Shown in pieces: positions 1 through 8,605 of a stretch of 64,000 nt of DNA. The stretch is from Intestinimonas butyriciproducens (lineage in GTDB: Bacteria > Bacillota > Clostridia > Oscillospirales > Butyricicoccaceae), in NCBI RefSeq assembly GCF_016901775.1, contig NZ_JACJKW010000015.1, positions 1-64,000 of the forward strand. Reading direction: 5' to 3'. Both the position numbers and the translations under genes were made by a program. The notes below the pieces were generated by a model. The model saw nothing but the letters and a program-made list of their open reading frames with translations. It was not told the origin of the DNA and did no database searches. Each line of letters opens with the position of its first letter. Position 1 is the first letter of the stretch.

Positions 1-2
1 AA

Positions 3-500
3 CTGGAAAAGGCCGTTACCGGCTATGAGCAGAGCCGGAAATCTGCGGAGAAGTTTATTGCCCTGATTGATAAGTACGAGAACTTCGACACGCTGACAAA
101 CACCATGCTCAACGAGTTTGTAGAGAAAATCCTTGTCCATGAGCGCGCCCGGAAAGGCAGCCAGGATACCACGCAGGAGGTTGAAATCTACTTCAACTTT
201 GTGGGCCGGTATATCCCGCCCGCCTTGCAGCCGGTTCCCCTGACCCCGGAGGAACAGGAAGAACTGCGGAAGAAGGAGGAACGCAAGGACAGGCTTCACC
301 AGAACTACTTACGCCGCAAGGCAAATGGCAAGCAGAAGGAATGGGAAGAACGCTACAACGCCAAACGCAAAGCCCAAGTGGAGGTGGCAAAGGCCGCAAT
401 CCGGGCCGAGGACATGGAAAAGGGCATTTTTACCACCGTCAGCCAGTTACCCAGGCAGGAGCCGCGCAAGGCAACCGTATCGGCCAACGCCGCAGTTTAA
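3..500 (+). CDS. Large serine recombinase, C-terminal end (partial)
   Basis: The frame is open from the window edge and reads about 165 residues, starting LEKAVTGYEQSRKSAEKF. The charged helical segment with EFVEKILVHERARKGSQ resembles the C-terminal DUF4368-type end of large serine recombinases (TnpX family) that excise and integrate Clostridial transposons. The catalytic serine domain lies off the left edge. A long charged coiled segment (EEQEELRKKEERKDRLHQN) follows. TnpV starts 26 bp downstream, which is the usual order at the end of these elements. The family call rests on remembered family sequence and on the TnpV neighbour. Confidence 0.85.
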   Translation: MEKAVTGYEQSRKSAEKFIALIDKYENFDTLTNTMLNEFVEKILVHERARKGSQDTTQEVEIYFNFVGRYIPPALQPVPLTPEEQEELRKKEERKDRLHQNYLRRKANGKQKEWEERYNAKRKAQVEVAKAAIRAEDMEKGIFTTVSQLPRQEPRKATVSANAAV

Positions 501-526
501 CCATCACAGTGCAAAGGAGAATGAAC

Positions 527-880
527 ATGAGCGAATTGACTTACACCCGCTGCGGGGATTACTACATCCCCGACCTGAACTTGTCTGAGCAGCCGGAGGC
601 CCCCATCGGCAAGTATGGCCGTATGCGGCAACGCTATCTGAAGGAACACCGGCCCGGCCTTTATAGCAACCTAATTTTGAGCGAAAAGCTGTACCCGCAC
701 CTGTTGGAGATTGACCGGGCGGCGCGTGAACGGATGGACGCCATGCTGCCCCGTATGATGGAAGCGGCGGGCGTCACCGAAGAACTGAAAGCCCGTGACT
801 CCATGCGCTGGGTGGGGCTGATGAACACGCTGAAAGCACAGGCGGAGGAAGTTATATTAGCTGAACTTATTTTGGATTAA
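527..880 (+). CDS. tnpV: Transposon-encoded protein TnpV
   Basis: A 117-residue protein beginning MSELTYTRCGDYYIPDL and containing IGKYGRMRQRYLKEHRPG, which I recognise as the TnpV family found directly after the serine recombinase in Clostridial transposons. Its biochemical role is unknown. I chose the ATG at 527 because AAAGGAGA at 512-519 has good spacing to it; the ATG at 521 is too close. The longer reading frame upstream of 521 is antisense-like filler over the recombinase. A terminator follows at 895, so the gene closes a recombinase-tnpV unit. Confidence 0.85.
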   Translation: MSELTYTRCGDYYIPDLNLSEQPEAPIGKYGRMRQRYLKEHRPGLYSNLILSEKLYPHLLEIDRAARERMDAMLPRMMEAAGVTEELKARDSMRWVGLMNTLKAQAEEVILAELILD

Positions 881-894
881 CATACACAATACAC

Positions 895-927
895 ACAGAG
901 GCCGGTTAATACGGCTTCTGTGTTTTT
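895..927 (+). terminator. Rho-independent terminator after tnpV
   Basis: ACAGAGGCCG at 895-904 pairs with CGGCTTCTGT at 912-921 with one G-T pair, followed by a T run at 923-927. It ends the recombinase-tnpV transcript and probably lies close to the right end of that transposon. Confidence 0.8.
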
Positions 928-938
928 ACAGCAGCAAA

Positions 939-987
939 TTGACTTTTCTGGGTTAGTGTTGTAAACTATGATTAGCCGTGACTAACC
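939..987 (+). promoter_or_regulatory. Promoter and inverted repeat upstream of the AraC-type gene
   Basis: TTGACT at 939-944 and TAAACT at 962-967 are 17 bp apart and give a good sigma-A-type promoter. GGTTAGT at 951-957 and ACTAACC at 981-987 form a perfect 7-bp inverted repeat that brackets the -10 box, so a dimeric regulator could bind across the start site. The same GGTTAG/CTAACC arms recur in the hairpin at 2047-2078. Confidence 0.6.
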
Positions 988-1006
988 ATGAGGAGGGCGC
1001 TCATAC

Positions 1007-1972
1007 ATGACAAATCAATACATGAATAATCTTTATCGTGATCTGCTCTCTAATTCACCGCAGACAATCACCATAGATATTCCGGCAGACATGGGAACCG
1101 GTCAGATTTCGCAGATTGTTACGAAGCAGGGGGCCGTTGTTTCAGATTGGAGAATGAATTACTTTTCGGATATGAATGTGCAAGGAGTGAGCAGTGAAGA
1201 ATACATACAAATGCTGTTCTGCTTCAATGACGGTGTTTCCTGGAATATCGCAGACAACCGGCAAAGTGCCAGCATACAAAAAGGGGAATCCTGTATTTAT
1301 CGCGGCCACGGGAAAATGGAATATCTATGCTATTCTAAAAAGAGCAATTTCCTTTTCAAAAATGTGAAAATACCTCTATCCTATTTCTACAAGATTTTGA
1401 ATGACTACTTTGAGGCCGGTGAGATTGATGTCTATCAGAAAAAACTACTGGACGGCATATCAAAGGTGAATATTACTCCCTACATGGAACACATTTTTGC
1501 GGAACTGAAAGACTTTACGCAATATCGCGGCGGGTTGGGATACCTGTTTCTGGAAAGCAAGGTCTTTGAGTTGCTGTCGGTATATTTGAGCGAGGTCCTG
1601 GAGCTGAGTATTCTCGCATCAACCTATGTTGCAATTTCCAGAAGTGACCGGGGTTCCATCATAGAGGCAAAGAGAATTATTGACAGTCAGCTCGCTCTGG
1701 CTCCGAGCTGCGAGGAATTGGCGCGGCAGGTCAATATAAGCACTTCAAAATTGACAAAGGGCTTTTCCTCCCTGTTCGGAACATCAGTTCATGCGTATAT
1801 CATCGACCAACGGCTTGAAAAGGCGGCAAGCCTACTGTTAGAAAGCAATTTAAATGTCAGCCAGGTGGCTATACTGGTGGGATATTCAAAAGCGAGCAAT
1901 TTTGCGGCAGCGTTCAAAAGGAAATACGGAGTGAATCCAAAAAACTATAAAGCAGAAGTTACGATTGGATAA
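1007..1972 (+). CDS. AraC-family transcriptional regulator
   Basis: A 321-residue protein. The last ~105 residues form an AraC double helix-turn-helix: CEELARQVNISTSKLTKGF is the first helix pair and VSQVAILVGYSKASNFAAAF the second, followed by the usual FKRKYGVNPKNYK ending. The ~200-residue N-terminal part is presumably the ligand-sensing domain. The ATG at 1007 follows AGGAGGGCG at 991-999. It lies directly upstream of an ECF transporter and two YbtPQ-like ABC transporters, an arrangement like YbtA-type regulators of metal-siderophore uptake. Likely targets are the direct repeats at 1988-2022. The family is clear; the effector (iron chelate or heme) is inferred. Confidence 0.88.
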   Translation: MTNQYMNNLYRDLLSNSPQTITIDIPADMGTGQISQIVTKQGAVVSDWRMNYFSDMNVQGVSSEEYIQMLFCFNDGVSWNIADNRQSASIQKGESCIYRGHGKMEYLCYSKKSNFLFKNVKIPLSYFYKILNDYFEAGEIDVYQKKLLDGISKVNITPYMEHIFAELKDFTQYRGGLGYLFLESKVFELLSVYLSEVLELSILASTYVAISRSDRGSIIEAKRIIDSQLALAPSCEELARQVNISTSKLTKGFSSLFGTSVHAYIIDQRLEKAASLLLESNLNVSQVAILVGYSKASNFAAAFKRKYGVNPKNYKAEVTIG

Positions 1973-1987
1973 ACGCAAAAATACTGA

Positions 1988-2044
1988 TTTTGGGTAGAAT
2001 AAAATTGGTTTTGGGTTGGAATCGTGAGCGCAAATTGCTATTAT
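1988..2044 (+). promoter_or_regulatory. AraC-type direct-repeat operator overlapping the ECF operon promoter
   Basis: TTTTGGGTAGAAT at 1988-2000 and TTTTGGGTTGGAAT at 2009-2022 are direct repeats 21 bp apart, two helical turns, as expected for AraC-family half-sites. The second repeat overlaps a -35-like TTGGAA at 2016-2021, with TATTAT at 2039-2044 at 17 bp spacing. This geometry fits class II activation of the downstream ECF genes by the AraC protein encoded just upstream. Confidence 0.6.
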
Positions 2045-2046
2045 AA

Positions 2047-2078
2047 GTGGTGTGGTTAGAAGGAGCTAACCGCACCAC
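2047..2078 (+). promoter_or_regulatory. Leader hairpin before the ECF S gene
   Basis: GTGGTGTGGTTAG at 2047-2059 pairs with CTAACCGCACCAC at 2066-2078 with one wobble, around an AAGGAG loop. It falls at the expected transcription start of the ECF operon. The T-rich tract after it (ATTTTCATTTTC) is interrupted, so it could be a weak terminator of the regulator gene, an attenuator or a 5' stabilising hairpin. Confidence 0.5.
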
Positions 2079-2113
2079 ATTTTCATTTTCTCAGAGATAA
2101 GGAGGATACTGGT

Positions 2114-2710
2114 ATGAGTTCCCAGAAAAAAAGTTCCCGGCTTGAGGGAAAAGATTTAATTACTATCGGCATCTACACCGTCATCTATGTTGTCATCGTC
2201 ATGCTGGTGGCGATGCTTGGCTTCATCCCCGTTTTTATTCCGTTGATGGCGGTGCTGTGCCCTTTGATTGGTGGCATCCCCTATATGCTGTATGTTACAA
2301 AGGCTAAAAAATTCGGGATGACCGCAATCATGGGTTTCCTGATCGGCCTGGTCATGGTGTTCTTCGGCAACGGCTATCTTACTATGGTAACTGGTCTCGT
2401 TGGCGGCCTGTTGGCTGATGTGATCCTGAAAAAGGCTGACTACAAGAGCGCGAAAAGTACAGTCCTTTCCTGCGGCGTGTTCAGCATCTGGGTGTTTGGC
2501 AATTTTGCTCCCATTTTCCTGAACCGTGAAAGCTATATGGTAATGCTGACCGAAGGATACGGCGCTGAATATGCAGCTACCCTTAATACATATATGCCTA
2601 TGTGGATTGCGCCTATTCTGCTGGTTGCCTGCTTTGTGTTTGGTATTGTTGGTGGTCTGATTGGAAAGGCCATTTGTAAAAAGCACTTCCAGCGTGCTGG
2701 TATTGCATAA
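2114..2710 (+). CDS. ECF transporter S component, Trep_Strep/MptD type
   Basis: A 198-residue, strongly hydrophobic protein with five to six predicted membrane segments, starting after AAGGAGG at 2099-2105. It resembles the Trep_Strep family of substrate-binding S components of energy-coupling-factor importers. The stop overlaps the start of the EcfT gene (2710), so the two are translationally coupled. Its partners T and A follow immediately, which makes this a dedicated (group I) ECF importer. The substrate cannot be read from the sequence; the neighbouring DtxR-like and AraC regulators and YbtPQ-like transporters point to a metal, heme or iron chelate. Confidence 0.82.
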   Translation: MSSQKKSSRLEGKDLITIGIYTVIYVVIVMLVAMLGFIPVFIPLMAVLCPLIGGIPYMLYVTKAKKFGMTAIMGFLIGLVMVFFGNGYLTMVTGLVGGLLADVILKKADYKSAKSTVLSCGVFSIWVFGNFAPIFLNRESYMVMLTEGYGAEYAATLNTYMPMWIAPILLVACFVFGIVGGLIGKAICKKHFQRAGIA

Positions 2711-3462
2711 TGGCGCGGGAAATTCTACTCAGCAAAAAAGCAGAAACAGGCCTGCGGCTTGATCCGCGTACAAAGCTGTTGCTCATCTTCATCATCAGTA
2801 TTTTTGTCATGGGAGGGACAGGCGGAGAAGCTATGGGGCTGATCCGCCTTGTTCTTTGTGCGGTTCCGGCTATATTGCTGCTTACCTCAAAACAATGTGC
2901 AAAAGCGGTGGGCTATATTGCTGTGTTTTCTGTTTTTTATGCTGTTCAAATTTATGTTTTGCCGCACCTTACGGGGATATTGAATTTCCTCGTTCTGTTT
3001 ACAACAGGATTCTTCTGCCGAATCCTTCCCAGTGTTGCGATTGCTGCCTATGCAGTGAAAACAACAACTGTCAGCGAATTGATTTCCGGCATGGAAAGAA
3101 TCCATATGCCCAAAGAGGTGACGATTCCCTTAACAGTCATGTTCCGCTTCTTTCCGACTGTTTTTCAGGAGTCAGAAGCAATCAGCGATGCTATGAAAAT
3201 GCGGGGAATTAAGCTTGGAGGGAAAAAATCTTCAAAGATATTGGAGTATAAGCTGATCCCGATGATTACCTGCTCCGTGAAAATCGGTGAGGAACTCTCC
3301 GCTGCGGCAATTACCCGTGGTCTCGGCGCTCCTGTTAAACGCACAAACATTTGCCAGCTCAAATTTAATTTTGCCGATGTGGTGCTGATTTTGTTTTGCT
3401 GCTTTGTAGTGTTTTGGGCGATTGCTTCCCCGATAATTTCCGCAGGAGGGATTTTGCCATGA
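2710..3462 (+). CDS. ECF transporter transmembrane component EcfT (CbiQ family)
   Basis: A 250-residue membrane protein. LRLDPRTKLLLIFIIS near the N-terminus and the later MKMRGI motif (MKMRGIKLGG), followed by a second helix carrying AAITRGLG, are typical of EcfT/CbiQ coupling helices that contact the ATPases. It couples the S component to the A component for import. The start codon lies at the stop of the S gene and the end overlaps the ATPase gene by ATGA (3459-3462). Confidence 0.88.
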   Translation: MAREILLSKKAETGLRLDPRTKLLLIFIISIFVMGGTGGEAMGLIRLVLCAVPAILLLTSKQCAKAVGYIAVFSVFYAVQIYVLPHLTGILNFLVLFTTGFFCRILPSVAIAAYAVKTTTVSELISGMERIHMPKEVTIPLTVMFRFFPTVFQESEAISDAMKMRGIKLGGKKSSKILEYKLIPMITCSVKIGEELSAAAITRGLGAPVKRTNICQLKFNFADVVLILFCCFVVFWAIASPIISAGGILP

Positions 3463-4925
3463 TAGATTTTCAAAATGTTTCTTTTTCTTATGGTGAAGAA
3501 TCCTACGGCGGAGGTATTAGAAATATCAATCTAACCATAAAAACCGGGGAATTTGTTTTACTCACAGGGGAATCCGGCTGTGGGAAAACAACAATCACTC
3601 GTTTGGTAAACGGGCTGGTGCCTCATTATTATGAGGGCAATTTAGAGGGCAATGTCTTTCTGGACGGAAAAAGTGTATCCGATACGCCGCTTTACGACTT
3701 GGCTGCTATGGTGGGATCTGTGTTCCAAAATCCTAAAAGCCAGTTTTTCAACGTAGATACGGATAGTGAATTAGCCTTTGCCTGTGAAAATTTGGGCTAT
3801 CCTCAGGAGGACATCCTGCAAAGGATGGACAGGACAATTTCCGATTATCATATCGAAGATTTGATGGGGCGGAGCGTGTTTGCTCTGTCCGGTGGGGAAA
3901 AGCAAAAAATAGCCTGTGCTTCATCAAGTGTATTGCTGCCGGGAATTATGGTTCTTGACGAACCATCTTCTAATTTGGATATGGCTGCCATTGATGACTT
4001 GCGGCAGGTCCTGAGCCTCTGGAAAAAGCAGGGCAAAACAATTCTGATTGCAGAACACCGCCTTTACTACCTTCACGATCTTGTGGACCGTGTACTATAT
4101 GTAAAAGATGGGGAGATTGAGCAAGAATACACACCTGCTGAATTTGACAGCTTATCGGATAGCACTCGAAAGGAAATGGGGCTGCGACCGTTTTCTCTCT
4201 CGAAGCTGAAACCCGCTAATCAGTATCAGGCGCATACAACTAAACAGATGGAATTTCAAAATTTCTGCTTTGCGTATAAAAAGCAGGAACCGGAAAGCCT
4301 CCATATTCCGAGTGCAGAACTGCCCATTGGAGAAACGATTGCCATTATCGGCCTAAATGGCGCTGGAAAATCTACTCTGGCCCGCTGTGTTTGCGGGTTG
4401 GAAAAGAAATGTGGCGTCTTGCAGATTGATGGAAAATCCCTTGATTGGAAAGCCCGGCTCAAACATTGCTATATGGTGATGCAGGATACCAGCCATCAGC
4501 TATTTACCGAAAGCGTGACAGATGAAGTTCTTCTGAGCATGGATGATGAAGATGAGACTGTTGTGGAGCAAATCCTTGAACAGTTTGATCTGCTAGAATA
4601 TAAAGACAGGCACCCGCTTTCTCTTTCCGGCGGGCAGAAGCAGCGAGTAGCGATTGCGTCTGCCATTGTGAGTAACCGGGAGATCATTGTGTTTGACGAA
4701 CCAACCAGCGGGCTTGATCTCAAACATATGCGGGAGGTTGCGCGGAGTTTGAAGTCACTCGCGGATCAGGGCAAAACGCTTCTTGTTATTACGCACGATC
4801 CGGAGTTGGTGATGGCGGGATGCTCTTATGTAGTCCATATGGAAAAAGGGCAAATCAAAGAAAGCTATCCATTGGACGAATCCGGCAGTAAAAAGGTTTT
4901 GGATTTTTTCCGAATCCGCCAGTGA
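3459..4925 (+). CDS. ECF ATPase with two fused ABC domains
   Basis: A 488-residue protein with two ATP-binding cassettes in tandem, taking the role of EcfA1 plus EcfA2. Domain 1 has Walker A GESGCGKTT, signature LSGGEKQK and Walker B VLDEPSSNLD; domain 2 has GLNGAGKST, LSGGQKQR and VFDEPTSGLD. Both sites look intact. The start is the ATG at 3459 behind GCAGGAGGG at 3442-3450, not the upstream in-frame ATG that lies within ecfT. The gene completes the S-T-A importer and is followed by a strong terminator. Confidence 0.92.
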   Translation: MIDFQNVSFSYGEESYGGGIRNINLTIKTGEFVLLTGESGCGKTTITRLVNGLVPHYYEGNLEGNVFLDGKSVSDTPLYDLAAMVGSVFQNPKSQFFNVDTDSELAFACENLGYPQEDILQRMDRTISDYHIEDLMGRSVFALSGGEKQKIACASSSVLLPGIMVLDEPSSNLDMAAIDDLRQVLSLWKKQGKTILIAEHRLYYLHDLVDRVLYVKDGEIEQEYTPAEFDSLSDSTRKEMGLRPFSLSKLKPANQYQAHTTKQMEFQNFCFAYKKQEPESLHIPSAELPIGETIAIIGLNGAGKSTLARCVCGLEKKCGVLQIDGKSLDWKARLKHCYMVMQDTSHQLFTESVTDEVLLSMDDEDETVVEQILEQFDLLEYKDRHPLSLSGGQKQRVAIASAIVSNREIIVFDEPTSGLDLKHMREVARSLKSLADQGKTLLVITHDPELVMAGCSYVVHMEKGQIKESYPLDESGSKKVLDFFRIRQ

Positions 4926-4977
4926 ACTTTAGAAATTATGAATGTCAGGGCCGCCTTGACTGAATAGAAAGATAATG

Positions 4978-5014
4978 ACAGGAGGCCGCTTCACTTTGGC
5001 GGCCTCCTGTTTTT
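4978..5014 (+). terminator. Strong terminator or attenuator between the ECF and ABC genes
   Basis: ACAGGAGGCCGC at 4978-4989 and GCGGCCTCCTGT at 4999-5010 form a perfect 12-bp stem with a T run to 5014. It separates the importer genes from the two half-ABC transporter genes, which must be read through it or from a promoter I could not place. Confidence 0.88.
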
Positions 5015-5053
5015 GAAGCGCAGACAGTACGGCTCAATATAAGGAGGGCTTAT

Positions 5054-6838
5054 ATGTTCAAAAAAATCTTTGAGTACGCAGGGCCATATAAGAAAAATAT
5101 GTATGCGGCCACGGTGGTCGTACTGGTTAGCGTTCTTATGGGCGTCCTGCCCTTTGTGCTGGCCTATCAGGTCATTTCGCCATTGGTTATGGGCGATTCT
5201 GTTGAGACAGGATTTGTTTTATTGCGTGTTATAGGGGTTTTGTCCTGTCTTATTTTGCAGGCGATTTTGTATGGATGGGGATTATCAATTTCTCATAAAG
5301 CCGCATATAACACATTGCTTCGGCTGCGGGTATCTCTGCAAAAGAAATTTGAGAAACTTCCTCTTGGCATTGTGGAGGAAAAAGGAACAGGAACAATCAA
5401 AAAGCTGTTTGTTGATGATGTGGACAGCCTGGAATTGCTCCTTGCCCATTCTGTCCCTGAGGGCATCGCAAATTTACTGATTCCGCTGGTAATTTATATT
5501 GCCATGTTTTGCGCAGATTGGAAACTGGCTCTTATGTCTTTGGCCTCTATCCCGATCAGCCTGCTCTCTATGGTTATTATGTACTCTGTTGGAATGAAGC
5601 GTATGGGACCGTACTATCAGTCTGCACAGAAAATGAACAATACAATCATTGAGTACATCAATGGCATGGAGGTTGTCAAGGTTTTCAACCGGGAGAGTGA
5701 ATCTTACGAGAACTTCCGCAATGATGTAATGAACTATCGTGATTATACCCTGGCATGGTATAAGGCCGCCTGGCCCTGGATGGCGATATACGGAAGTTTG
5801 CTGCCCTGCACTGTTATTTTGACTTTGCCTCTTGGGGCGTGGTTTGTTCTCAGTGGCATAAGCACTTTGCCTGATTTGGTTTTAGTCCTCTGCCTTTCAC
5901 TCAGCATTGGGATTCCTCTCCTGAAAGCACTGAGCTTTATGGAGACGATTCCGAATCTGAATTATAAGATTACAGCACTTGAACAGATGTTAAATGCGGC
6001 ACCGTTAAAAGCTGCTGAAGATGATTTTCACGGACAGGATTTTAACATTTCTTACGATCATGTTTCCTTTGCATATCAGACGGCCCAGCCTGGCCCGGAT
6101 GGAAACCCGATAATAGCGGAAAACGAAGTCCTCCACGATATTACCTTTGTGGCAAAGGCAGGACAAAAAACTGCCCTGGTTGGTGAATCCGGCTCTGGAA
6201 AGAGTACCCTTGCAAAACTGTTGATTCACTACTACGATCCGCAGAAAGGGAGCATTTCCATTGGAGGGCAGAAACTATGCGATATGAGCCTGGAGGCATT
6301 GAACAGCCGTATTTCCTATGTGGCTCAGGATCAATATCTGTTTAATACTTCTCTGTTGGAAAACATCCGGGTTGGCCGACTGAACGCAACAGACGAGGAA
6401 GTAATGGAGGCAGCAAAGAAAGCTCAGTGCATGGAGTTCCTCGAAAAACTTCCCCAGGGCATTCACTCTATGGCGGGTGATGCAGGGAAAATGCTTTCCG
6501 GCGGCCAGCGCCAGCGCATTTCTTTGGCGCGAGCGATCTTAAAAGATGCTCCTATCGTTGTCCTCGATGAAGCGACCGCCTACGCTGATCCAGAGAATGA
6601 GGGAAAAATGGAGGCTGCTATTGCAGAACTGGTGCAGGGTAAGACCTTGGTTGTCATCGCTCACAAGCTGCCCGCAATTATGAACGCTGACCAGATTTGT
6701 GTTATGGATCATGGTAATCTGGTGGCTACCGGAAAACATCAGGAACTGATCCAGTCCTGCCCAGAGTATCAAAAACTATGGAAAGCTGCACAGGACAGCT
6801 CCGAGTGGAAAGTATCTACTGCAAAGGAGGGAAGATAA
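5054..6838 (+). CDS. Half-ABC transporter, YbtP/IrtA-like (membrane domain plus ATPase)
   Basis: A 594-residue protein with an N-terminal six-helix exporter-fold membrane domain (about residues 1-320) and a C-terminal ATPase with Walker A GESGSGKST, signature LSGGQRQR and VVLDEATAYADPEN. The D-loop reads AYADPE rather than the usual ASVD, as in YbtPQ-type proteins that import metal-siderophores with an exporter fold. RBS AAGGAGGG precedes the ATG. It ends directly before the second half-transporter (6839), so the two probably form a heterodimer. Direction and substrate are inferred from the regulators at both ends of the cassette. Confidence 0.87.
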   Translation: MFKKIFEYAGPYKKNMYAATVVVLVSVLMGVLPFVLAYQVISPLVMGDSVETGFVLLRVIGVLSCLILQAILYGWGLSISHKAAYNTLLRLRVSLQKKFEKLPLGIVEEKGTGTIKKLFVDDVDSLELLLAHSVPEGIANLLIPLVIYIAMFCADWKLALMSLASIPISLLSMVIMYSVGMKRMGPYYQSAQKMNNTIIEYINGMEVVKVFNRESESYENFRNDVMNYRDYTLAWYKAAWPWMAIYGSLLPCTVILTLPLGAWFVLSGISTLPDLVLVLCLSLSIGIPLLKALSFMETIPNLNYKITALEQMLNAAPLKAAEDDFHGQDFNISYDHVSFAYQTAQPGPDGNPIIAENEVLHDITFVAKAGQKTALVGESGSGKSTLAKLLIHYYDPQKGSISIGGQKLCDMSLEALNSRISYVAQDQYLFNTSLLENIRVGRLNATDEEVMEAAKKAQCMEFLEKLPQGIHSMAGDAGKMLSGGQRQRISLARAILKDAPIVVLDEATAYADPENEGKMEAAIAELVQGKTLVVIAHKLPAIMNADQICVMDHGNLVATGKHQELIQSCPEYQKLWKAAQDSSEWKVSTAKEGR

Positions 6839-8587
6839 ATGTTTGCATTGATTTCAAGAATCCTGAACCTCTCCGGGAGGTATAAAAGCCGTATTCAAGC
6901 TGCGTTTCTATGTGCATTTGTCGAGTCCATTCTCTCCAAAATGCCAATCTTCATGGCGTTTATTGTCTTGGCCGGGTTTGCGGATAATACGCTGGCTGGA
7001 AAGACCTGTCTGTTTGTCGGACTTGGATTGTTAGCCATTGTAGTGGTTCAGACAGTGGTTCACTATTTGAGCGACCGTCTGCAAAGTGCCGCTGGATTTA
7101 TGATCTTTGCTGATAAAAGGATGGAGTTGGGAAATCATTTAAGAAAAATGCCGATGGGTTATTTTACATCGGGGAATATTGGTAAAATCAGCTCTGTTCT
7201 CAGTACGGATATGGTATTCATTGAGGAAGTTTCTATGAGTACCATTGGAAACATGATGAGCTATATGCTGTCTACTTTGGTTTTAGCTGTGTTTATGTTC
7301 GTACTGGACTGGCGACTTGGAATGATTGCAGTAATCATTACCTTGCTGGCATCACTGGTTGCAAAATATATGAATAGGGTTTCCTTAACGGAAGCTGTCG
7401 GGCGTCAAAATCAGAGCGAGAATTTGACGGATGCGGTCTTATCGTTTGCTGAAGGAATTGGCGTTATCAAAAGTTACAATCTGCTTGGAGAAAAATCTGA
7501 TGAATTAACAGAAAACTTCAAAAAATCAAGGGATGCCAATACGAAGTTTGAGCAGAAAATGACACCGTGGACCACTGGCCTAAACATTCTCTATGGCGTG
7601 GGCATTGCTGTTATCTTCGGTTTGTCCGTTTTTTTACATCAGGAAGGCGTACTCTCCCTGGCTTATCTTTTGGGCGTGCTGCTGTTTGTCTTTGATCTCT
7701 TTGGACCTCTGAAAGCTCTTTATGGAGAAGCAACCCGCCTGACCGTGATGAATGCTGCGTTAGACCGCATTGAAGCTGTTTTGGACGAGCCCGAGCTTCC
7801 CAATAACGGAAATCAACATATTCCGTCAAAGGCACAGCCGGACCAGCCAGAAGTACAATTTAGTGATGTGGGCTTTGCCTATCAGGACAAGGAAGTCCTG
7901 CACAATATCAGCTTCTCTATGCAGAAAAACACCATGACTGCACTTGTGGGGCCGTCAGGCGGCGGCAAATCCACCATTGCAAATCTGTTGGCCCGGTTGT
8001 GGGATGTAAAATCCGGCAGGGTTGCAATAAGGGGCGTGGATATTCGGAATGTGCCGCTGGCAGAACTGATGGATCAGATCAGCATGGTATTCCAGCGCGT
8101 GTATTTGTTCCAGGATACCATCTATAACAACATTAGTATGGGAAAACCGGATGCCACGGAGGAAGAAGTCTATGAGGCGGCAAAGAAAGCCCGTTGCTAT
8201 GATTTCATTATGGCTCTGCCTGACGGGTTCCAGACTGTGGTGGGTGAAGGCGGCGCTACCCTTTCCGGCGGCGAGAAACAGCGAATTTCGATTGCACGCT
8301 GCATTTTGAAGGATGCACCCATCGTCATTTTGGATGAGGCTACTGCAAGTGTAGACACCGACAATGAAAGCTATATTCAGGAGGCCATTTCGGAGCTGGT
8401 AAAAGGTAAGACCCTGCTGGTGATTGCCCACCGCTTGAATACCATCCAGAACGCCAATCAAATTCTGGTAATTGACAACGGCCAAATCGCACAGCATGGC
8501 ACCCATGAGGAGCTTCTGGAGCAGCCCGGTATTTATCAGGACTTTGTTAATATCCGAAAAAACGCTGCCGGTTGGAGCCTGGCCTAA
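6839..8587 (+). CDS. Half-ABC transporter, YbtQ/IrtB-like partner
   Basis: A 582-residue partner of the preceding gene, with no intergenic gap; its RBS AAGGAGGG lies in the end of the upstream gene. Membrane domain about residues 1-320; ATPase with Walker A GPSGGGKST, signature LSGGEKQR, Walker B VILDEATASVD and switch histidine IAHRLNT, all intact. The asymmetric D-loops of the two proteins suggest a heterodimer with unequal ATP sites. Likely role is import of a metal chelate or heme together with, or downstream of, the ECF importer; a drug-exporter role cannot be excluded. Confidence 0.87.
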   Translation: MFALISRILNLSGRYKSRIQAAFLCAFVESILSKMPIFMAFIVLAGFADNTLAGKTCLFVGLGLLAIVVVQTVVHYLSDRLQSAAGFMIFADKRMELGNHLRKMPMGYFTSGNIGKISSVLSTDMVFIEEVSMSTIGNMMSYMLSTLVLAVFMFVLDWRLGMIAVIITLLASLVAKYMNRVSLTEAVGRQNQSENLTDAVLSFAEGIGVIKSYNLLGEKSDELTENFKKSRDANTKFEQKMTPWTTGLNILYGVGIAVIFGLSVFLHQEGVLSLAYLLGVLLFVFDLFGPLKALYGEATRLTVMNAALDRIEAVLDEPELPNNGNQHIPSKAQPDQPEVQFSDVGFAYQDKEVLHNISFSMQKNTMTALVGPSGGGKSTIANLLARLWDVKSGRVAIRGVDIRNVPLAELMDQISMVFQRVYLFQDTIYNNISMGKPDATEEEVYEAAKKARCYDFIMALPDGFQTVVGEGGATLSGGEKQRISIARCILKDAPIVILDEATASVDTDNESYIQEAISELVKGKTLLVIAHRLNTIQNANQILVIDNGQIAQHGTHEELLEQPGIYQDFVNIRKNAAGWSLA

Positions 8588-8605
8588 TAGCGAAGGGAGG
8601 TCTTA

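Noticed and set aside
5054-8587. Drug-exporter interpretation of the half-ABC pair
   Set aside because: The exporter fold allows it, but the AraC, ECF and DtxR-like neighbours and the altered D-loop fit YbtPQ/IrtAB-type importers better; kept only as an alternative.
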